Positions 49,457-59,445 of a DNA stretch of 64,000 nt are shown here, piece by piece (positions within the stretch are counted from its first letter, which is position 1; each line of letters begins with the position of its first letter). The notes beneath the pieces were generated by a model, which was not told where the DNA came from, made no database searches, and saw only the letters and a program-made list of their open reading frames with translations. The stretch comes from Arthrobacter sp. AL12. GTDB lineage: Bacteria > Actinomycetota > Actinomycetes > Actinomycetales > Micrococcaceae. Where the stretch lies: the NCBI RefSeq assembly GCF_029960645.1, contig NZ_JASBQY010000011.1:54471-118470 (forward strand). The letters are read 5' to 3'. The position numbers were made by a program, and so were the translations under genes.

Positions 49457-50586
49457 CACACGCTCTGGGTGCCGGCGCGGCTGGCGGCGTCGCTGGAGGA
49501 CTGGCCGGCGGCGGCCAGGGATGCGGCGACACGGCCGGCGTGGGTGGGCGGGTCCGGGACATGGGCGGGGGTCTTGTCGGCGTATTCCTTGCGCAGGACC
49601 GGCAGGACCTCTTCGCCGAACAGGTCCAGCTGTTCCAGGACGGTCTTCAGCGGCAGACCGGCGTGGTCGATGAGGAAGAGCTGGCGCTGGTAGTCGCCAA
49701 AGTATTCACGGAAGGTCAGTGTCTTTTCGATGACTTCCTGCGGGCTGCCGACGGTCAGGGGCGTCTGCGACGTGAAGTCCTCGAGCGACGGGCCGTGGCC
49801 GTAGACCGGGGCGTTGTCGAAGTAGGGGCGGAACTCCTTGACGGCGTCCTGCGAGTTCTTCCGCATGAAGCACTGTCCGCCCAGGCCCACGATTGCCTGG
49901 TCGGCCTTGCCATGGCCGTAGTGCTCGTAGCGTTCGCGGTAGAGGCCGATCAGCTTCTGGTAGTGCTCCTTCGGCCAGAAGATGTTGTTCGCGAAGAAGC
50001 CGTCGCCATAGTAGGCCGCGACTTCCGCGATCTGCGGCGTGCGGATCGAACCATGCCATACGAAGGGGGCGACGCCGTCGAGCGGGCGCGGCGTGGAGGT
50101 GAAGTTCTGCAGCGGCGTGCGGTGCTTGCCGGACCAGTTGACGGTGTCCTCGTCCCAGAGGCGGCGCAGCAGGCTGTAGTTCTCGATCGCGAGTTCGATC
50201 CCGTCCTGGATGTTCTTGCCGAACCAGGGGTAGACGGGGGCAGTGTTGCCGCGGCCCAGCACCAGGTCCACGCGCCCGTCGGCCAGGTGCTGGAGCATGG
50301 CGAAGTCCTCGGCGATCTTCACCGGGTCATTGGTGGTGATCAGCGTGGTGGCCGTGGACAGGATGATGCGCTCCGTCTGGGCGGCGATGTAGGCCAGGGT
50401 GGTGGTGGGGGAGGAGGAGAAGAACGGCCGGTTGTGGTGCTCGCCCAGGGCGTAGACATCCATGCCGATTTCCTCGACCTTTTTAGCGATCGCCACGGAC
50501 GCCTTGATACGTTCGTGCTCCGTGGGCGTCCGGCCCGTGGTGGGGTCGGTGGTGATATCGCTGACGCTGAATACGCCGATCTGCAT
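49456..50586 (-). CDS. LLM class flavin-dependent oxidoreductase
   Basis: This 376-residue luciferase-like monooxygenase has MQIGVFSVSDITTDP, YALGEHHNRPFFSSSPTTTLAYIAAQTERIILSTATTLITTNDPVKIAEDFAMLQHLADGRVDLVLGRGN, and WHGSIRTPQIAEVAAYYGDGFFANN. It uses FMN on an unknown substrate. A low-complexity tail follows the fold. It leads a two-gene unit with the MarR regulator. The ATG has GGAAAGGCAC upstream. Confidence 0.9.
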   Translation of the reverse strand: MQIGVFSVSDITTDPTTGRTPTEHERIKASVAIAKKVEEIGMDVYALGEHHNRPFFSSSPTTTLAYIAAQTERIILSTATTLITTNDPVKIAEDFAMLQHLADGRVDLVLGRGNTAPVYPWFGKNIQDGIELAIENYSLLRRLWDEDTVNWSGKHRTPLQNFTSTPRPLDGVAPFVWHGSIRTPQIAEVAAYYGDGFFANNIFWPKEHYQKLIGLYRERYEHYGHGKADQAIVGLGGQCFMRKNSQDAVKEFRPYFDNAPVYGHGPSLEDFTSQTPLTVGSPQEVIEKTLTFREYFGDYQRQLFLIDHAGLPLKTVLEQLDLFGEEVLPVLRKEYADKTPAHVPDPPTHAGRVAASLAAAGQSSSDAASRAGTQSV

Positions 50587-50640
50587 GATGTGCCTTTCCG
50601 TGGCCGGAGACTTGCGGGAGCTGATTCAACTATAGCCGAT

Positions 50641-50660
50641 ATACATGCATTTGCATCTAT
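50641..50660. promoter_or_regulatory. Candidate MarR operator upstream of the LLM gene
   Basis: ATACATGCA-TT-TGCATCTAT is a 9-2-9 palindrome with one mismatched pair, 55 bases before the LLM start. It lies in an AT-rich island that stands out from its surroundings. Confidence 0.65.
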
Positions 50661-50699
50661 CGAGCGGTATAACGCCGGCCCCGTCCGGTTATTCCCCGG

Positions 50700-50888
50700 C
50701 ACGAGCTGCTCTGGAGGCTGCTGGCCGGTGCGCCCTTCGGCGGTGCGCCGTTTAACTCCACGTTCATGAAACTGCTGGGCATCAAGGTTGGCAAGCGGCT
50801 CTTTGTTGCAGGGTCCGGCACGCCGGGGTAGGCCTGCGTCCGCTACGGCGTGACGATGGGCGACAGCTCGACGCTGTCGCGTTCCTGA
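50700..50888 (+). pseudogene. Hexapeptide acyltransferase-like remnant
   Basis: The frame reads HELLWRLLAGAPFGGAPFNS, then TFMKLLGIKVGKRLFVAGSG, an in-frame TAG at 50829, then ACVRYGVTMGDSSTLSRS to a TGA at 50886. LLGIKVGKR and the left-handed-helix-like VTMGDSS resemble the C-terminal acyltransferase modules of Pls/PosA-type proteins. Most of the gene is absent. The match is moderate. Confidence 0.45.
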
Positions 50889-50930
50889 TGACCGGCGAGG
50901 AAGGTGCCGGGTGCCGCGGACCAGCGGACG

Positions 50931-53900
50931 CTAGTGCGAGCCCGAGGTGACGCGTGCGTCGTCGGGTACGTCATCCGGAAAATCGTCGGGGACGGCCCCC
51001 GGGGCAGCCCGGCGGCCCCGGCTACGGGACCGTGCGGCTCCCGCACTGGCAGCGTTACCGGAACCGGATCCGGAACCGGCAACCGGCCCTGCCTTGGCCA
51101 GGGCTTTGCGCTCGCGACGACCTTCCACGAGGCGGTACAGGACCGGCACCAGGACCAGGGTCAGCGCGGTGGAGGAAATCAGGCCGCCGATCACCACGAT
51201 CGCGAGCGGCTGGGAGATGAAGCCCCCGCCGCCGGTCAGGCCCAGGGCCATCGGCGTCAGCGCGAAGACGGTGGCCAGCGCGGTCATCAGGATCGGCCGG
51301 AGGCGCTGGCGGGCGCCGTGGGTGATCGCGTCCGCCACGCTCATCCCGGGTTCGCCGTTCTGCGGCCGGCGGTACTGGTTGATGAGGTCGATGAGCACAA
51401 TCGCGTTCGTCACCACGATGCCCACCAGCATCAGCATGCCAATCAGTGAGGGCAGGCCCAGCGGCACGCCCGTGATGAGCAGCAGCCCGATGGCGCCGGT
51501 GGCCGCAAACGGCACCGAGACGAGCAGGATCAGCGGCTGGATCAGCGACTTGAAGGCGGCCACCATGATCACATAGACAATCGCGATGGCGGCGAGCAGG
51601 GCGAGGCCGAGCTGGGCAAAGGATTCGGCCTGCTGGGTCGTGGCCCCGCCGATCTCGGCCGTGACGCCGGGCGGCAGCTGGACGGTCTTGAGCCGGGCCT
51701 GGACTTCGGTGCTGACCGCGCCGAGGTTGGCGCCCGACGGCGTCACGGAGACCCGGGCGGTCCGCTGGCCGTTGCTGGCGGTGATGGAGACGGGGACGTC
51801 GACCTGCTCCACGGAGGCGATGCTCACCAGCGGCACGGGACCGGCCGCCGTCGGCAGCGGGGTCTGGCGGACGGCGTCGATGCTGGTGAAGCGGGTGCCT
51901 TCGCCGATGCGGACCGGGTAGTCGTTGGTGTCGATCCGCACGGTTCCGGCCGGGATGGGGCTAATGGTCGAGGCGAGCACGCCGGCCACCTGTTCCTCGC
52001 TCAGGCCCGCGGCTACGGCTTTGGCCCGGTCCACCTTGACCTGGACCACGGGCTGGCTGGCGGCCAGGTTGGTGGCCACCTCGGAGGAGCCGGGGACACC
52101 ATCCATGGCCTGGACCATGGCGTCGCTCGCGGTTCGGAGATCCGCGGTGGTGGCAGCCTTGAGGGTGATGTCCACGGTCGAGGACGTGCCGAAGCCGCCC
52201 TGCTGCGAGCCCACTGTGAGCTTGCCGGCGTCGGGGATGCCGGCAAGCTCGCTGCGGACGGTGTCCTTGAGTTTGGCCTGTTTTGCCTTTTCCTCCGTCA
52301 CGACGGTGAAGCTGGAGTTCGAAGCCCCGGCGGAGAGCAGCGCGGAGAAACCGGTCTGGGCGTTGCCGGTGGTGACCTGGACGTCCTTGACGCCGTCGAT
52401 CTCCCGCAGGACCTTCTCGACCTTGACGGCTGCGGCGTTGGCTTCGGACAGGCTGGTGCCGGCGGGGAGTGCCTGCCGGACGGTCATGCTGTTTTCGCCG
52501 GAGTTGCCCAGCAGATCGGTGGCCAGCAGCGGGGTCATGGCGGCGGTGCCGCCCAGGACCAGCACGGCCGCGATCAGGGTCACCACCGGGTGCTTCTGCG
52601 TCTTGGTGAGGATCGGGAGGTAGCCGCGCTGCAGGACGGTGCGCTGCTCCGCCTCATGGGCCCTCGACGCGATCTCCCGGGCAGAGGATCCCTGGGCGGT
52701 GGCTTCTCCGGCTGCGCCCCTCTTGTCGGCGGGGTTCCGCAGGAACCAGTACGCCAGCACCGGCACAATGGTCAGCGATACCAGCAGCGAGGACAGCAGT
52801 GCGATGGTGACGGTCAGCGCGAACGGCCGGAACAGCTCACCGGCCAGGCCGGCCACGAAGGCGATCGGCAGGAAGACGGCCACGGTGGTGAGGGTTGACG
52901 CCGTGATGGCACCGGCGACCTCCCGGATGGAGGTCTGGATGGCGGTGATCTTCGCCTCGCCATAGCTCAGATGCCGCTTGATGTTCTCGATCACGACAAT
53001 CGAGTCGTCCACCACGCGGCCGATCGCGATGGTGAGCGCGCCCAGGGTCAGGATGTTCAGCGAGTAGCCGGTGGCCGAAAGCCCGATGAAGGTGATCAGC
53101 AGGGACAGCGGGATGGAGACGGCCGTGACCAAGGTAGCGCGGACGGACATCAGGAAGGCCAGGATCACCGCGACGGCGAAGCCCAGCCCCAGCAGGCCCT
53201 CCGTGGTGAGGTCCTTGATGGACTTCTCGATGAACGGTGCCTGGTCGAAGATCGGTGTGAACCGGGCATTGGAGCCGAGCTCGGCCTCCAGTTCGGGGAT
53301 CGAGTCCTTCACCGCGTTGGAGATACCCACGGTGTCACCTTCGGGCTTCTTGGTGACGGACAGGGCCAGGGTTTCTGCACCGTTGGTCCGGGTGATCGAG
53401 GTGCGCGCGTCCTCGGCGATGCTGACCTCGGCCACGCTGCCAATGGTCGCGGCGGTCCTGGTGCCGCCCAGCGGAAGCGCCTTGATGGCGTCGAGCGAAT
53501 CGACCGGGCTGCCGATCTGCAGCGACAGCGTCTTGCCCTGCTCCTCGATGGTGCCGGCCGGAACAAGCGCCCCGTTGTTGCTGAGGGCCTGGCTGATCGA
53601 CTGGAGGCTCGCACCGGAGGCCGCCATGGCCTCGGGGCGGGGAAGGATCTTGATGTGCTGCGTGGCGCCGCCGGTCACCTCGGCGCCGCGGACGCCGTCG
53701 AGCTTCTGCAGCCGCGGGACGGTGAGCCGGGCCAGATCGGCGTTCAGTTCACTAAGCGGCTTGTCCGAGGATACGGCCAGGAACACGATCGGAAAATCGC
53801 TGATGCTACCGGCGATCGCCTGGGGCTGGACGTCGTCCGGCAGCGACCGTTTGGCATTGGATATGGCACGGTCGATCTGGTTCCGCGCACGGTCCAGGTT

Positions 53901-54200
53901 CGAACCATAGGTGAACACCAAGCTGATCTGGGAGACGCCGTTGCGCGAGGTGGACGACGTTGTTTCCAGCCCCTCGACGCCCTTGAGCGCGGTCTCCAGC
54001 GGGCTGCTGATCTGCTTTTCCACGACTTCGGGGGAGGCGCCAGGCATCGAGGTGAGAACCGTGATCTGCGGGAACTCGATGGACGGGATGAGCTCCTGCT
54101 TGAGCGAGGACATCGTGATCACGCCGAAGACCGACGCGAAGACGGTCACCAGCGCGATCAGGGCCCGGTTGGCCAGTGACAGCTTTGCGAGCCGGAACAT
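50931..54200 (-). CDS. RND superfamily efflux permease (AcrB/SwrC-like)
   Basis: This 1089-residue proton-driven transporter of the AcrB group has twelve membrane helices with two large extracellular loops. Signatures are MSSLKQELIPSIEFPQITVLTSMPGASPEVVEKQ after TM1, GRVVDDSIVVIENIKRHL (TM4 proton-relay Asp pair) and TM7-12 with GLPSLIGMLMLVGIVVTNAIVLIDLINQYRR. The C-terminal 60 residues are Ala/Gly/Ser then Asp/Pro rich. No membrane-fusion partner is nearby, as in Bacillus SwrC, so it may act alone on lipids or surfactants. The substrate is unknown. Confidence 0.93.
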   Translation of the reverse strand: MFRLAKLSLANRALIALVTVFASVFGVITMSSLKQELIPSIEFPQITVLTSMPGASPEVVEKQISSPLETALKGVEGLETTSSTSRNGVSQISLVFTYGSNLDRARNQIDRAISNAKRSLPDDVQPQAIAGSISDFPIVFLAVSSDKPLSELNADLARLTVPRLQKLDGVRGAEVTGGATQHIKILPRPEAMAASGASLQSISQALSNNGALVPAGTIEEQGKTLSLQIGSPVDSLDAIKALPLGGTRTAATIGSVAEVSIAEDARTSITRTNGAETLALSVTKKPEGDTVGISNAVKDSIPELEAELGSNARFTPIFDQAPFIEKSIKDLTTEGLLGLGFAVAVILAFLMSVRATLVTAVSIPLSLLITFIGLSATGYSLNILTLGALTIAIGRVVDDSIVVIENIKRHLSYGEAKITAIQTSIREVAGAITASTLTTVAVFLPIAFVAGLAGELFRPFALTVTIALLSSLLVSLTIVPVLAYWFLRNPADKRGAAGEATAQGSSAREIASRAHEAEQRTVLQRGYLPILTKTQKHPVVTLIAAVLVLGGTAAMTPLLATDLLGNSGENSMTVRQALPAGTSLSEANAAAVKVEKVLREIDGVKDVQVTTGNAQTGFSALLSAGASNSSFTVVTEEKAKQAKLKDTVRSELAGIPDAGKLTVGSQQGGFGTSSTVDITLKAATTADLRTASDAMVQAMDGVPGSSEVATNLAASQPVVQVKVDRAKAVAAGLSEEQVAGVLASTISPIPAGTVRIDTNDYPVRIGEGTRFTSIDAVRQTPLPTAAGPVPLVSIASVEQVDVPVSITASNGQRTARVSVTPSGANLGAVSTEVQARLKTVQLPPGVTAEIGGATTQQAESFAQLGLALLAAIAIVYVIMVAAFKSLIQPLILLVSVPFAATGAIGLLLITGVPLGLPSLIGMLMLVGIVVTNAIVLIDLINQYRRPQNGEPGMSVADAITHGARQRLRPILMTALATVFALTPMALGLTGGGGFISQPLAIVVIGGLISSTALTLVLVPVLYRLVEGRRERKALAKAGPVAGSGSGSGNAASAGAARSRSRGRRAAPGAVPDDFPDDVPDDARVTSGSH

Positions 54201-54270
54201 CTCAAGGTCTCCTGATGGGTTGACGGACGTGCTTGCAAGGGATCAAACCGGCCGCGACCTGGAGCGGTCG

Positions 54271-55776
54271 TCAGCTGCGCTTGGCGTTGACCGGTTCCAG
54301 CTGCAGTGCCTTGGCCGTGTCGGCTTCGAGCTGGGCGGCGAGGTCCGGGTTCTCGTTGAGCTTGATGCCATAGCCGGGCATCATCTCCTTGAACCGGGGC
54401 TGCCAGCCCTTGAACTGCTTCGGGAAGGACTTCTGCAACAGTTCAATCATGATCGGCACCGCCGTGGACGCGCCGGGGGACGCGCCGAGCAGGGCGCCGA
54501 TGGATCCGTCGCGGCCGGCGATGACTTCGGTGCCGAACTGCAGCACGCCGCCCTTCTTCGGGTCCTTCTTGATGATCTGCACACGCTGGCCGGCGGTGAT
54601 GAGTTCCCAGTCGCCGTCCTGCGCGGCGGGGTAGTACTCGCGCAGTGCCTCGACCTTGGCGCCGTGCCGCTTGGCGACTTCCTTGATCAGGTAGGCGGTG
54701 AGGTCCATGTTGTCCTTGCCGACGGCCAGCATCGGGATGATGTTGGAAGGCCGGATGGAACGCGGCAGGTCCAGGTAGGAGCCATTCTTCAGGAAATTTG
54801 TGGAGAAGCCGGCGTAGGGGCCGAACAGCAGGGAGCGCTTGCCGTTGACGAAGCGGGTGTCCAGGTGCGGGACTGACATGGGCGGGGCGCCAACGGAGGC
54901 CTGGCCGTAGACCTTGGCGCTGTGCTGGCCCGCAAGTGCCTCGTCCGTGCAGCGGAAGAACTGTCCGGAGACCGGGAAGCCGCCGTAGCCCTTGCTTTCT
55001 GGAATCCCGGAAGCCTGCAGCAGGTGCAGGGCTCCGCCGCCGGCGCCCACAAAGACGAACTTCGCGTGGATGGAGCCGTGCTCGCCGGACTGGGGGTGCT
55101 TAAGCGAAAGGTCCCAGCCGCCGTCCGCCGCGCGCTTGATGCCGGAGACGTTGTGGCCGTAGTTGACCTCCACGCCGTTATTCCCGAGGTAGCCGGTCAG
55201 CTCCCGGGTCAGGGCGCCAAAGTCGACGTCGGTGCCTTCCGCGGCGCGAGTGGCGGCGATCCGCTGCTTCGGGTCGCGGCCCTTGACGATCAGCGGGGCC
55301 CACTTGGCGATCTGGGCGTGGTCCTCGGAGTATTCCATCGAGCGGAACAGCGGGTTCGGCTTGAGCGACTCGTAGCGGGTGCGCAGGAACTTGGTGTTGT
55401 CCTCGCCGATCACAAAGCTCATGTGCGGAACGGTGTTGATGAAGCCCTTGGGGGAGCCAATCATGCCGTTCGTCACGAGGTGGGACCAGAACTGGCGGGA
55501 CAGCTGGAACTGTTCGTTGATGAGGATTGCCTTGGCGGGGTCCACCGAGCCGTCTTTGGCTGCGGGGGAGTAATTAAGCTCACACAGTGCGGCGTGTCCG
55601 GTCCCGGCGTTGTTCCACGGACCGGAGCTCTCCAGACCTGGCTCGTCGAGCTTCTCGAACAGGGAAATCGTCCAGTTCGGCTCAAGCTGCTTCAGGAATG
55701 CGCCGAGCGTGGCGCTCATGATGCCGCCGCCAATCAGGACGACGTCGGCATGTTGGGTCTTGGAAATGAAAGTCAC
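54271..55776 (-). CDS. mqo: Malate:quinone oxidoreductase
   Basis: This FAD-dependent, membrane-associated enzyme oxidises malate to oxaloacetate and reduces quinone. It is the main malate dehydrogenase of the TCA cycle in many actinobacteria. The 501 residues include [26 protein letters not shown] (FAD), [42 protein letters not shown] and [13 protein letters not shown]. The C-terminal [22 protein letters not shown] is characteristic. It appears monocistronic. Confidence 0.96.
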   Translation of the reverse strand: MTFISKTQHADVVLIGGGIMSATLGAFLKQLEPNWTISLFEKLDEPGLESSGPWNNAGTGHAALCELNYSPAAKDGSVDPAKAILINEQFQLSRQFWSHLVTNGMIGSPKGFINTVPHMSFVIGEDNTKFLRTRYESLKPNPLFRSMEYSEDHAQIAKWAPLIVKGRDPKQRIAATRAAEGTDVDFGALTRELTGYLGNNGVEVNYGHNVSGIKRAADGGWDLSLKHPQSGEHGSIHAKFVFVGAGGGALHLLQASGIPESKGYGGFPVSGQFFRCTDEALAGQHSAKVYGQASVGAPPMSVPHLDTRFVNGKRSLLFGPYAGFSTNFLKNGSYLDLPRSIRPSNIIPMLAVGKDNMDLTAYLIKEVAKRHGAKVEALREYYPAAQDGDWELITAGQRVQIIKKDPKKGGVLQFGTEVIAGRDGSIGALLGASPGASTAVPIMIELLQKSFPKQFKGWQPRFKEMMPGYGIKLNENPDLAAQLEADTAKALQLEPVNAKRS

Positions 55777-55855
55777 AATCAGTCTCCGATAGCAGCGGGT
55801 CTGGCTGTCACAGAATATCCCCGGACCCGCCTCATACTGAAATTGGCCCCGTCCG

Positions 55856-57607
55856 TCAAGGCTTTAGCTCGACCTTCGTGAAAACTTCATTCAGAACGGG
55901 CGACGCCGGGTACTTCAGCACACGGTCCGAAAGGGCCAGGGCGGAGATCGGGAAGGCGATCGGCACGGCGGGGACCGTGGCGGCGATCTGCGCGTTGATG
56001 GTCTGGTACTGCTCCGTCCGCTCCTTGCCCTCCGGGAGGCCGCGGGCCCGGGCGATCTTGGAAAAGACCTGCGGGTCCTGGTAGCCGAATTCGCCGGTGT
56101 TCTCGCCGAAGAGCGGCCCGACGAAATTGTCCGGGTCGGAGTACGAGCCGTTCCAGCCCAGCAGATGGAGGGCATGGTCGCCGGGGGAGGTGACCTGCTG
56201 GAGGTAGCCTTCGGACCATTCGACCGGCACCGGCTTGATGTTCAGCCCGACGGCGGTCAGCTGCTTGCTGATTTCCGCGTAGACCTTTTCCGGCGTCGGG
56301 AGGTAGGGCCGGGTCACGTTGAGCGGATAGTAGAACTTCAGCTCCTCGCCCTGGTAGCCGGCCTCGGTGAGCAGTTCCTTGGCCTTGGCCGGGTTGTGGC
56401 CCAGGGACGGGGCGTTGTTGTTGAAGCCGCTGAGCTTGGGCGGGACGAACTGCGTGGCCTGTGCGGTGTTGTCAATGAAGAACCTGCGGATCAGGGTGTC
56501 CTTGTCCAGGGCCATTTCGATGGCCTGGCGGACTTTGAGGTTCTGCAGGATGGGCACTTGCTGGTTCATGCCCAGGTACATGACGGAGAAGGGATCCCGC
56601 TGGATGATCTGCTGGCCGCGCTTCACGAGCTGGTCGAAGTTGCCGACGGTCACCGTGTCGTAGGCGTCGATCTTGCCGTCGAGCAGGGCCTGCATCCGGG
56701 TCTGGGTGTGGTCGTAGGTGACGAAGTTGATTGTGCCGATCTGGCCTTTGTCCCCCCAGTAGTCCTTGTTGCTGGCGAGTGTGATGCTGTCCGGATTCCA
56801 GGTGCTGAAGACGTACGGGCCGGTTCCCACCGGGTGGAGCCCGTAGGCGGAGACGGGCTGGCCGTCGCGGCTCTGGTTCAGCTGGTCGGCGTTCTGGGTC
56901 GCGAGGGCCTGGGGTGATGAGATGGCGAAGGCCGGGAGGGTGAGGGCTTGCAGGAACCCGGTGAAGGGCTGGGTCAGCTCGATTGTCACGTTGTTCGGGG
57001 CCAGGGCGGTGCAGCCCTTGTAGATCGAGAGCGACGCCTGGTCGGCGTGGGCCTTGAAGACGCCCTTGAACGTCGTCCCCGGCGCCTGCTGCCGCAGCGT
57101 GTCGGGGAAGTTGAACCAGCGGTTGAAGTTGCTGCAGACGGCCGCGGCGTTGAAGGCGGTGCCGTCCTGGAAGGCCACCTGCTCGCGGAGCTTGAAGGTG
57201 TAGGCGCGGCCATCGTCGCTGGACGTCCACTCGGTGGCCAGCAGCGGCGTGGGCTCTCCGGTGGTCTGGTTGACACCGACGAGTCCCTCCAGGACCTGGC
57301 GGGTGATCCGGTAGGACTCGATGTCGGAAACGACCGCGGGATCCAGCCCGAGCGGCTGCGAGGCGGTGCCGAAGGTGAACACGGCGCTGGGGGCGGCGTC
57401 GGCGGAGCCGGTCGCGGCATCAGTGGAGCTGGCCGAGCCGGGGCCCGGTCCGGGGGTGCCGGTGCACGCGGCGAGCGGCAGCATCAGCAGCACTGCACCG
57501 ACGCCGGCTGCGATGCGGCGCACTGCACGGGTCCGCGCTCCGTTGGCCCGCGCTGGACTGGCATTGCTGGGGCGCGCGGTACGGCTGGACACTGTACGTT
57601 GGGGCAC
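55856..57607 (-). CDS. ABC transporter substrate-binding lipoprotein (oligopeptide type)
   Basis: This 583-residue SBP family 5 (DppA/OppA-like) protein has a lipoprotein signal after a basic head: [14 protein letters not shown], with the mature Cys followed by a Gly/Ser/Ala linker. The domain runs from [17 protein letters not shown] through [33 protein letters not shown] and [16 protein letters not shown] to [13 protein letters not shown]. The GTG at 57607 (VPQRTVSS) with GAGGTGA upstream is preferred over the longer reading to 57769. No permease or ATPase genes are adjacent, so this is an orphan binding protein. Confidence 0.9.
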   Translation of the reverse strand: MPQRTVSSRTARPSNASPARANGARTRAVRRIAAGVGAVLLMLPLAACTGTPGPGPGSASSTDAATGSADAAPSAVFTFGTASQPLGLDPAVVSDIESYRITRQVLEGLVGVNQTTGEPTPLLATEWTSSDDGRAYTFKLREQVAFQDGTAFNAAAVCSNFNRWFNFPDTLRQQAPGTTFKGVFKAHADQASLSIYKGCTALAPNNVTIELTQPFTGFLQALTLPAFAISSPQALATQNADQLNQSRDGQPVSAYGLHPVGTGPYVFSTWNPDSITLASNKDYWGDKGQIGTINFVTYDHTQTRMQALLDGKIDAYDTVTVGNFDQLVKRGQQIIQRDPFSVMYLGMNQQVPILQNLKVRQAIEMALDKDTLIRRFFIDNTAQATQFVPPKLSGFNNNAPSLGHNPAKAKELLTEAGYQGEELKFYYPLNVTRPYLPTPEKVYAEISKQLTAVGLNIKPVPVEWSEGYLQQVTSPGDHALHLLGWNGSYSDPDNFVGPLFGENTGEFGYQDPQVFSKIARARGLPEGKERTEQYQTINAQIAATVPAVPIAFPISALALSDRVLKYPASPVLNEVFTKVELKP

Positions 57608-57750
57608 TCGGGTATCACCTCGGGGGACTGGATGGACCGCCGGCTGCGGAACAGGGCCATTGTAGTTGACCGGCCCGGACGCTCGCTGTGAGCCGGGCCG
57701 GCCCGGCCCCAGCCGGACGCAGGACACCGGCAGGCACCCCGGAGGGGACA

Positions 57751-57787
57751 AATCGAAGGCCCGCACCACCGGTGCGGGCCTTCGATT
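57751..57787. terminator. Terminator hairpin after the fasciclin gene
   Basis: AATCGAAGGCCCGCACC and its perfect complement flank a 3-base loop. It lies 57 bases past the minus-strand fasciclin stop. Confidence 0.7.
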
Positions 57788-57843
57788 CTCCCAGTTGGTC
57801 CAGTGAGTCAGGCTGGAACCGCAGCAGGAGTGCTTGGTGCTGC

Positions 57844-58518
57844 CTACTTGGGCATCAGGACGGAGTCGACCATGTAGACAGTGGCGTTGGCGGTCATGAC
57901 GCCGCCGCAGACGACCTTGGCGTCGTCGACCATGAGGGCGTCCTTGGTGCCGGTGACCGTGACGGAACCACCCTGGACCGTGGCGTGCGTGCCGACGATC
58001 TTGTCCGGGCTGATCTTGCCCGGAACAACGTGGTAGGTCAGGATCTTGCTGAGCAGGGCATCGTCCGTCTTCAGCGTTTCGATCGTGGCGGCATCGATCT
58101 TGGCGAAAGCCTCATCCGTCGGAGCGAAGACCGTGAACTCGCTGCCGTTCAGGGTGTCCACCAGGTCAACCTTCGGGTTGAGCTTGCCGGACACAGCGGC
58201 GGTCAGGGTGGTGAGGATCGGGTTGTTGGACGCCGCGACCGCTACCGGGTCGAGGGCCATTCCGGAAACGGAGCCGGCGCCGCTGGGGACCTGGGCGGCG
58301 TATCCCGCGCAGCCTGCACCGACGAGGTTGGCGGCCGGGTCCATCGCTGCTGCCGAGCTGGTGGACGGCGACGGCGCCATGCTCGATGCCATCGGGGTGG
58401 CGGCGGGAGCCGAGGAGGCGGGTGCCGTGGTGGCTGCTCCGCCACACGCCGTGAGGCTGAGCATGGCTGCAGCAGCGATCCCTGCAACGGAAAGAGTCGT
58501 GCGCTTGATGGTCTGCAT
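57844..58518 (-). CDS. Fasciclin (FAS1) domain lipoprotein
   Basis: This 224-residue surface lipoprotein has signal [20 protein letters not shown] and lipobox LTAC. A 40-residue Ala/Ser/Pro linker precedes one FAS1 domain: [32 protein letters not shown] (H1 motif), [16 protein letters not shown] (YH motif) and a final [28 protein letters not shown]1 domains mediate adhesion; the ligand is unknown. Two Cys residues (AGCAGY and VVCGG) may pair. The ATG has GGAGAAACTG upstream. Confidence 0.92.
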   Translation of the reverse strand: MQTIKRTTLSVAGIAAAAMLSLTACGGAATTAPASSAPAATPMASSMAPSPSTSSAAAMDPAANLVGAGCAGYAAQVPSGAGSVSGMALDPVAVAASNNPILTTLTAAVSGKLNPKVDLVDTLNGSEFTVFAPTDEAFAKIDAATIETLKTDDALLSKILTYHVVPGKISPDKIVGTHATVQGGSVTVTGTKDALMVDDAKVVCGGVMTANATVYMVDSVLMPK

Positions 58519-58712
58519 TTCAGTTTCTCCTTTGTTGTGCCGATCGTTGCCAGCGGCGAACTGTTGCCGCTTTGGCCCTTTTCCGACTGGTTGGGCACCG
58601 ACCCTTGGTTGGTGTCTCAATGGGTATTCGCGGGGTCCGGGGAAACGGATGGGTGCAGGATGAAATTTCTTTTTGTGCGCATGATCTGCCGCAGATCAGG
58701 CAGCTGAATTAG

Positions 58713-58770
58713 GGAAAGAGCCCTGGTTAACCAGGAAAGAGCCCCGGTTAACCAGGAAAGAGCCCCGGTC
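58713..58770. repeat. 21-bp tandem repeat, 2.8 copies
   Basis: The unit GGAAAGAGCCCCGGTTAACC plus A is repeated at 58713, 58734 and 58755 (the last copy partial). The last copy supplies the left arm of the tRNA-Leu terminator. GGTTAACC is itself palindromic. Confidence 0.85.
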
Positions 58771-58785
58771 CGAAGACCGGGGCTC
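58760..58785 (-). terminator. Terminator hairpin after tRNA-Leu
   Basis: GAGCCCCGGTC-CGAA-GACCGGGGCTC is a perfect 11-bp stem with a tetraloop, 8 bases past the tRNA 3' end. On the minus strand it is followed by TTTCC. Confidence 0.8.
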
Positions 58786-58792
58786 CCTAGTG

Positions 58793-58874
58793 TGCGCAAG
58801 GGGGGACTTGAACCCCCACGCCCGAAGGCACAGGAACCTAAATCCTGCGTGTCTGCCAATTCCACCACTCGCGC
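58793..58874 (-). tRNA. tRNA-Leu (anticodon UAG)
   Basis: The minus strand folds as a class II tRNA. The acceptor GCGCGAG pairs with CTTGCGC. The D-arm region TGGTGGAATTGGCAGACAC is followed by anticodon stem CAGGA/TCCTG around loop TTTAGGT (anticodon TAG). The variable arm GCCTTCGGGC precedes the T-arm GGGGGTTCAAGTCCCCC. CCA is not encoded. It reads CUA and probably other CUN codons. Confidence 0.95.
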
Positions 58875-59001
58875 GGGGCACCGTCATCTGTTGGGTCCTA
58901 GGACCGTCGAGGGCGGATGCCAGCCTCCATTGTACATTTCACAGGACACGGGCCGGCCTCCCGCGCACTACGAGGAGCGGGGGTCCACGCAGGAACGACC
59001 A

Positions 59002-59273
59002 CTAGAATCCGGAGAGGCCTTTGCCGATTGACGGCAGGGCTGCGGCAACCATGCCGAACGGGAGCGTGGCGCTGGCCCCTGGGTGGCAAATTCGGACAGG
59101 CCCGCCACCGCCACCACCGTCGCCAGGACCGCGAGGACCCTGCCCACGGCAAAGCCAATGCTTCTGCCCCGGCCATTCGGGAAAAGGATCATGACGAGCA
59201 CGGCGATCAGCGGGAGCGGACTGGCCGCCATACCAACAGCCTGCGGCACCAGCTCCGCGACAAGTTCAAGCAC
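59002..59273 (-). pseudogene. GAP/Sap family membrane protein fragment
   Basis: The start (GTG at 59273) reads LELVAELVPQAVGMAASPLP, LIAVLVMILFPNGRGRSIGF and AVGRVLAVLATVVAV, the N-terminus of GAP (Sap, sulfolipid-addressing) family proteins, which normally have about 220 residues and six helices. After SEFATQGP the frame degenerates. A shifted frame gives SATLPFGMVAAALPSIGKGL and a TAG at 59002. It is at best a shortened, frame-broken copy. 59274-59445 shows no recognisable feature. Confidence 0.5.
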
Positions 59274-59445
59274 CGAACTCCATCCCGTGACGCCAGAGAG
59301 GACCGGACCTTCCGTGAATGTGGGACTGCAGAAGCCTTGCCTGCATCACCCACGGCGGGTGAACACGGCGCTCGGGAAGTGCAACGCCGTGAATGTGGCC
59401 GACGCCGACCCTGCTGATGGGCACGCGGGGACTGAACGAGTTCGT

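Noticed and set aside
58617..58887. Minus-strand frames beginning MVELADTQDLGSCAFGRGG
   Set aside because: This peptide is the well-known false translation of a leucine tRNA plus its downstream repeats. The tRNA call explains it.
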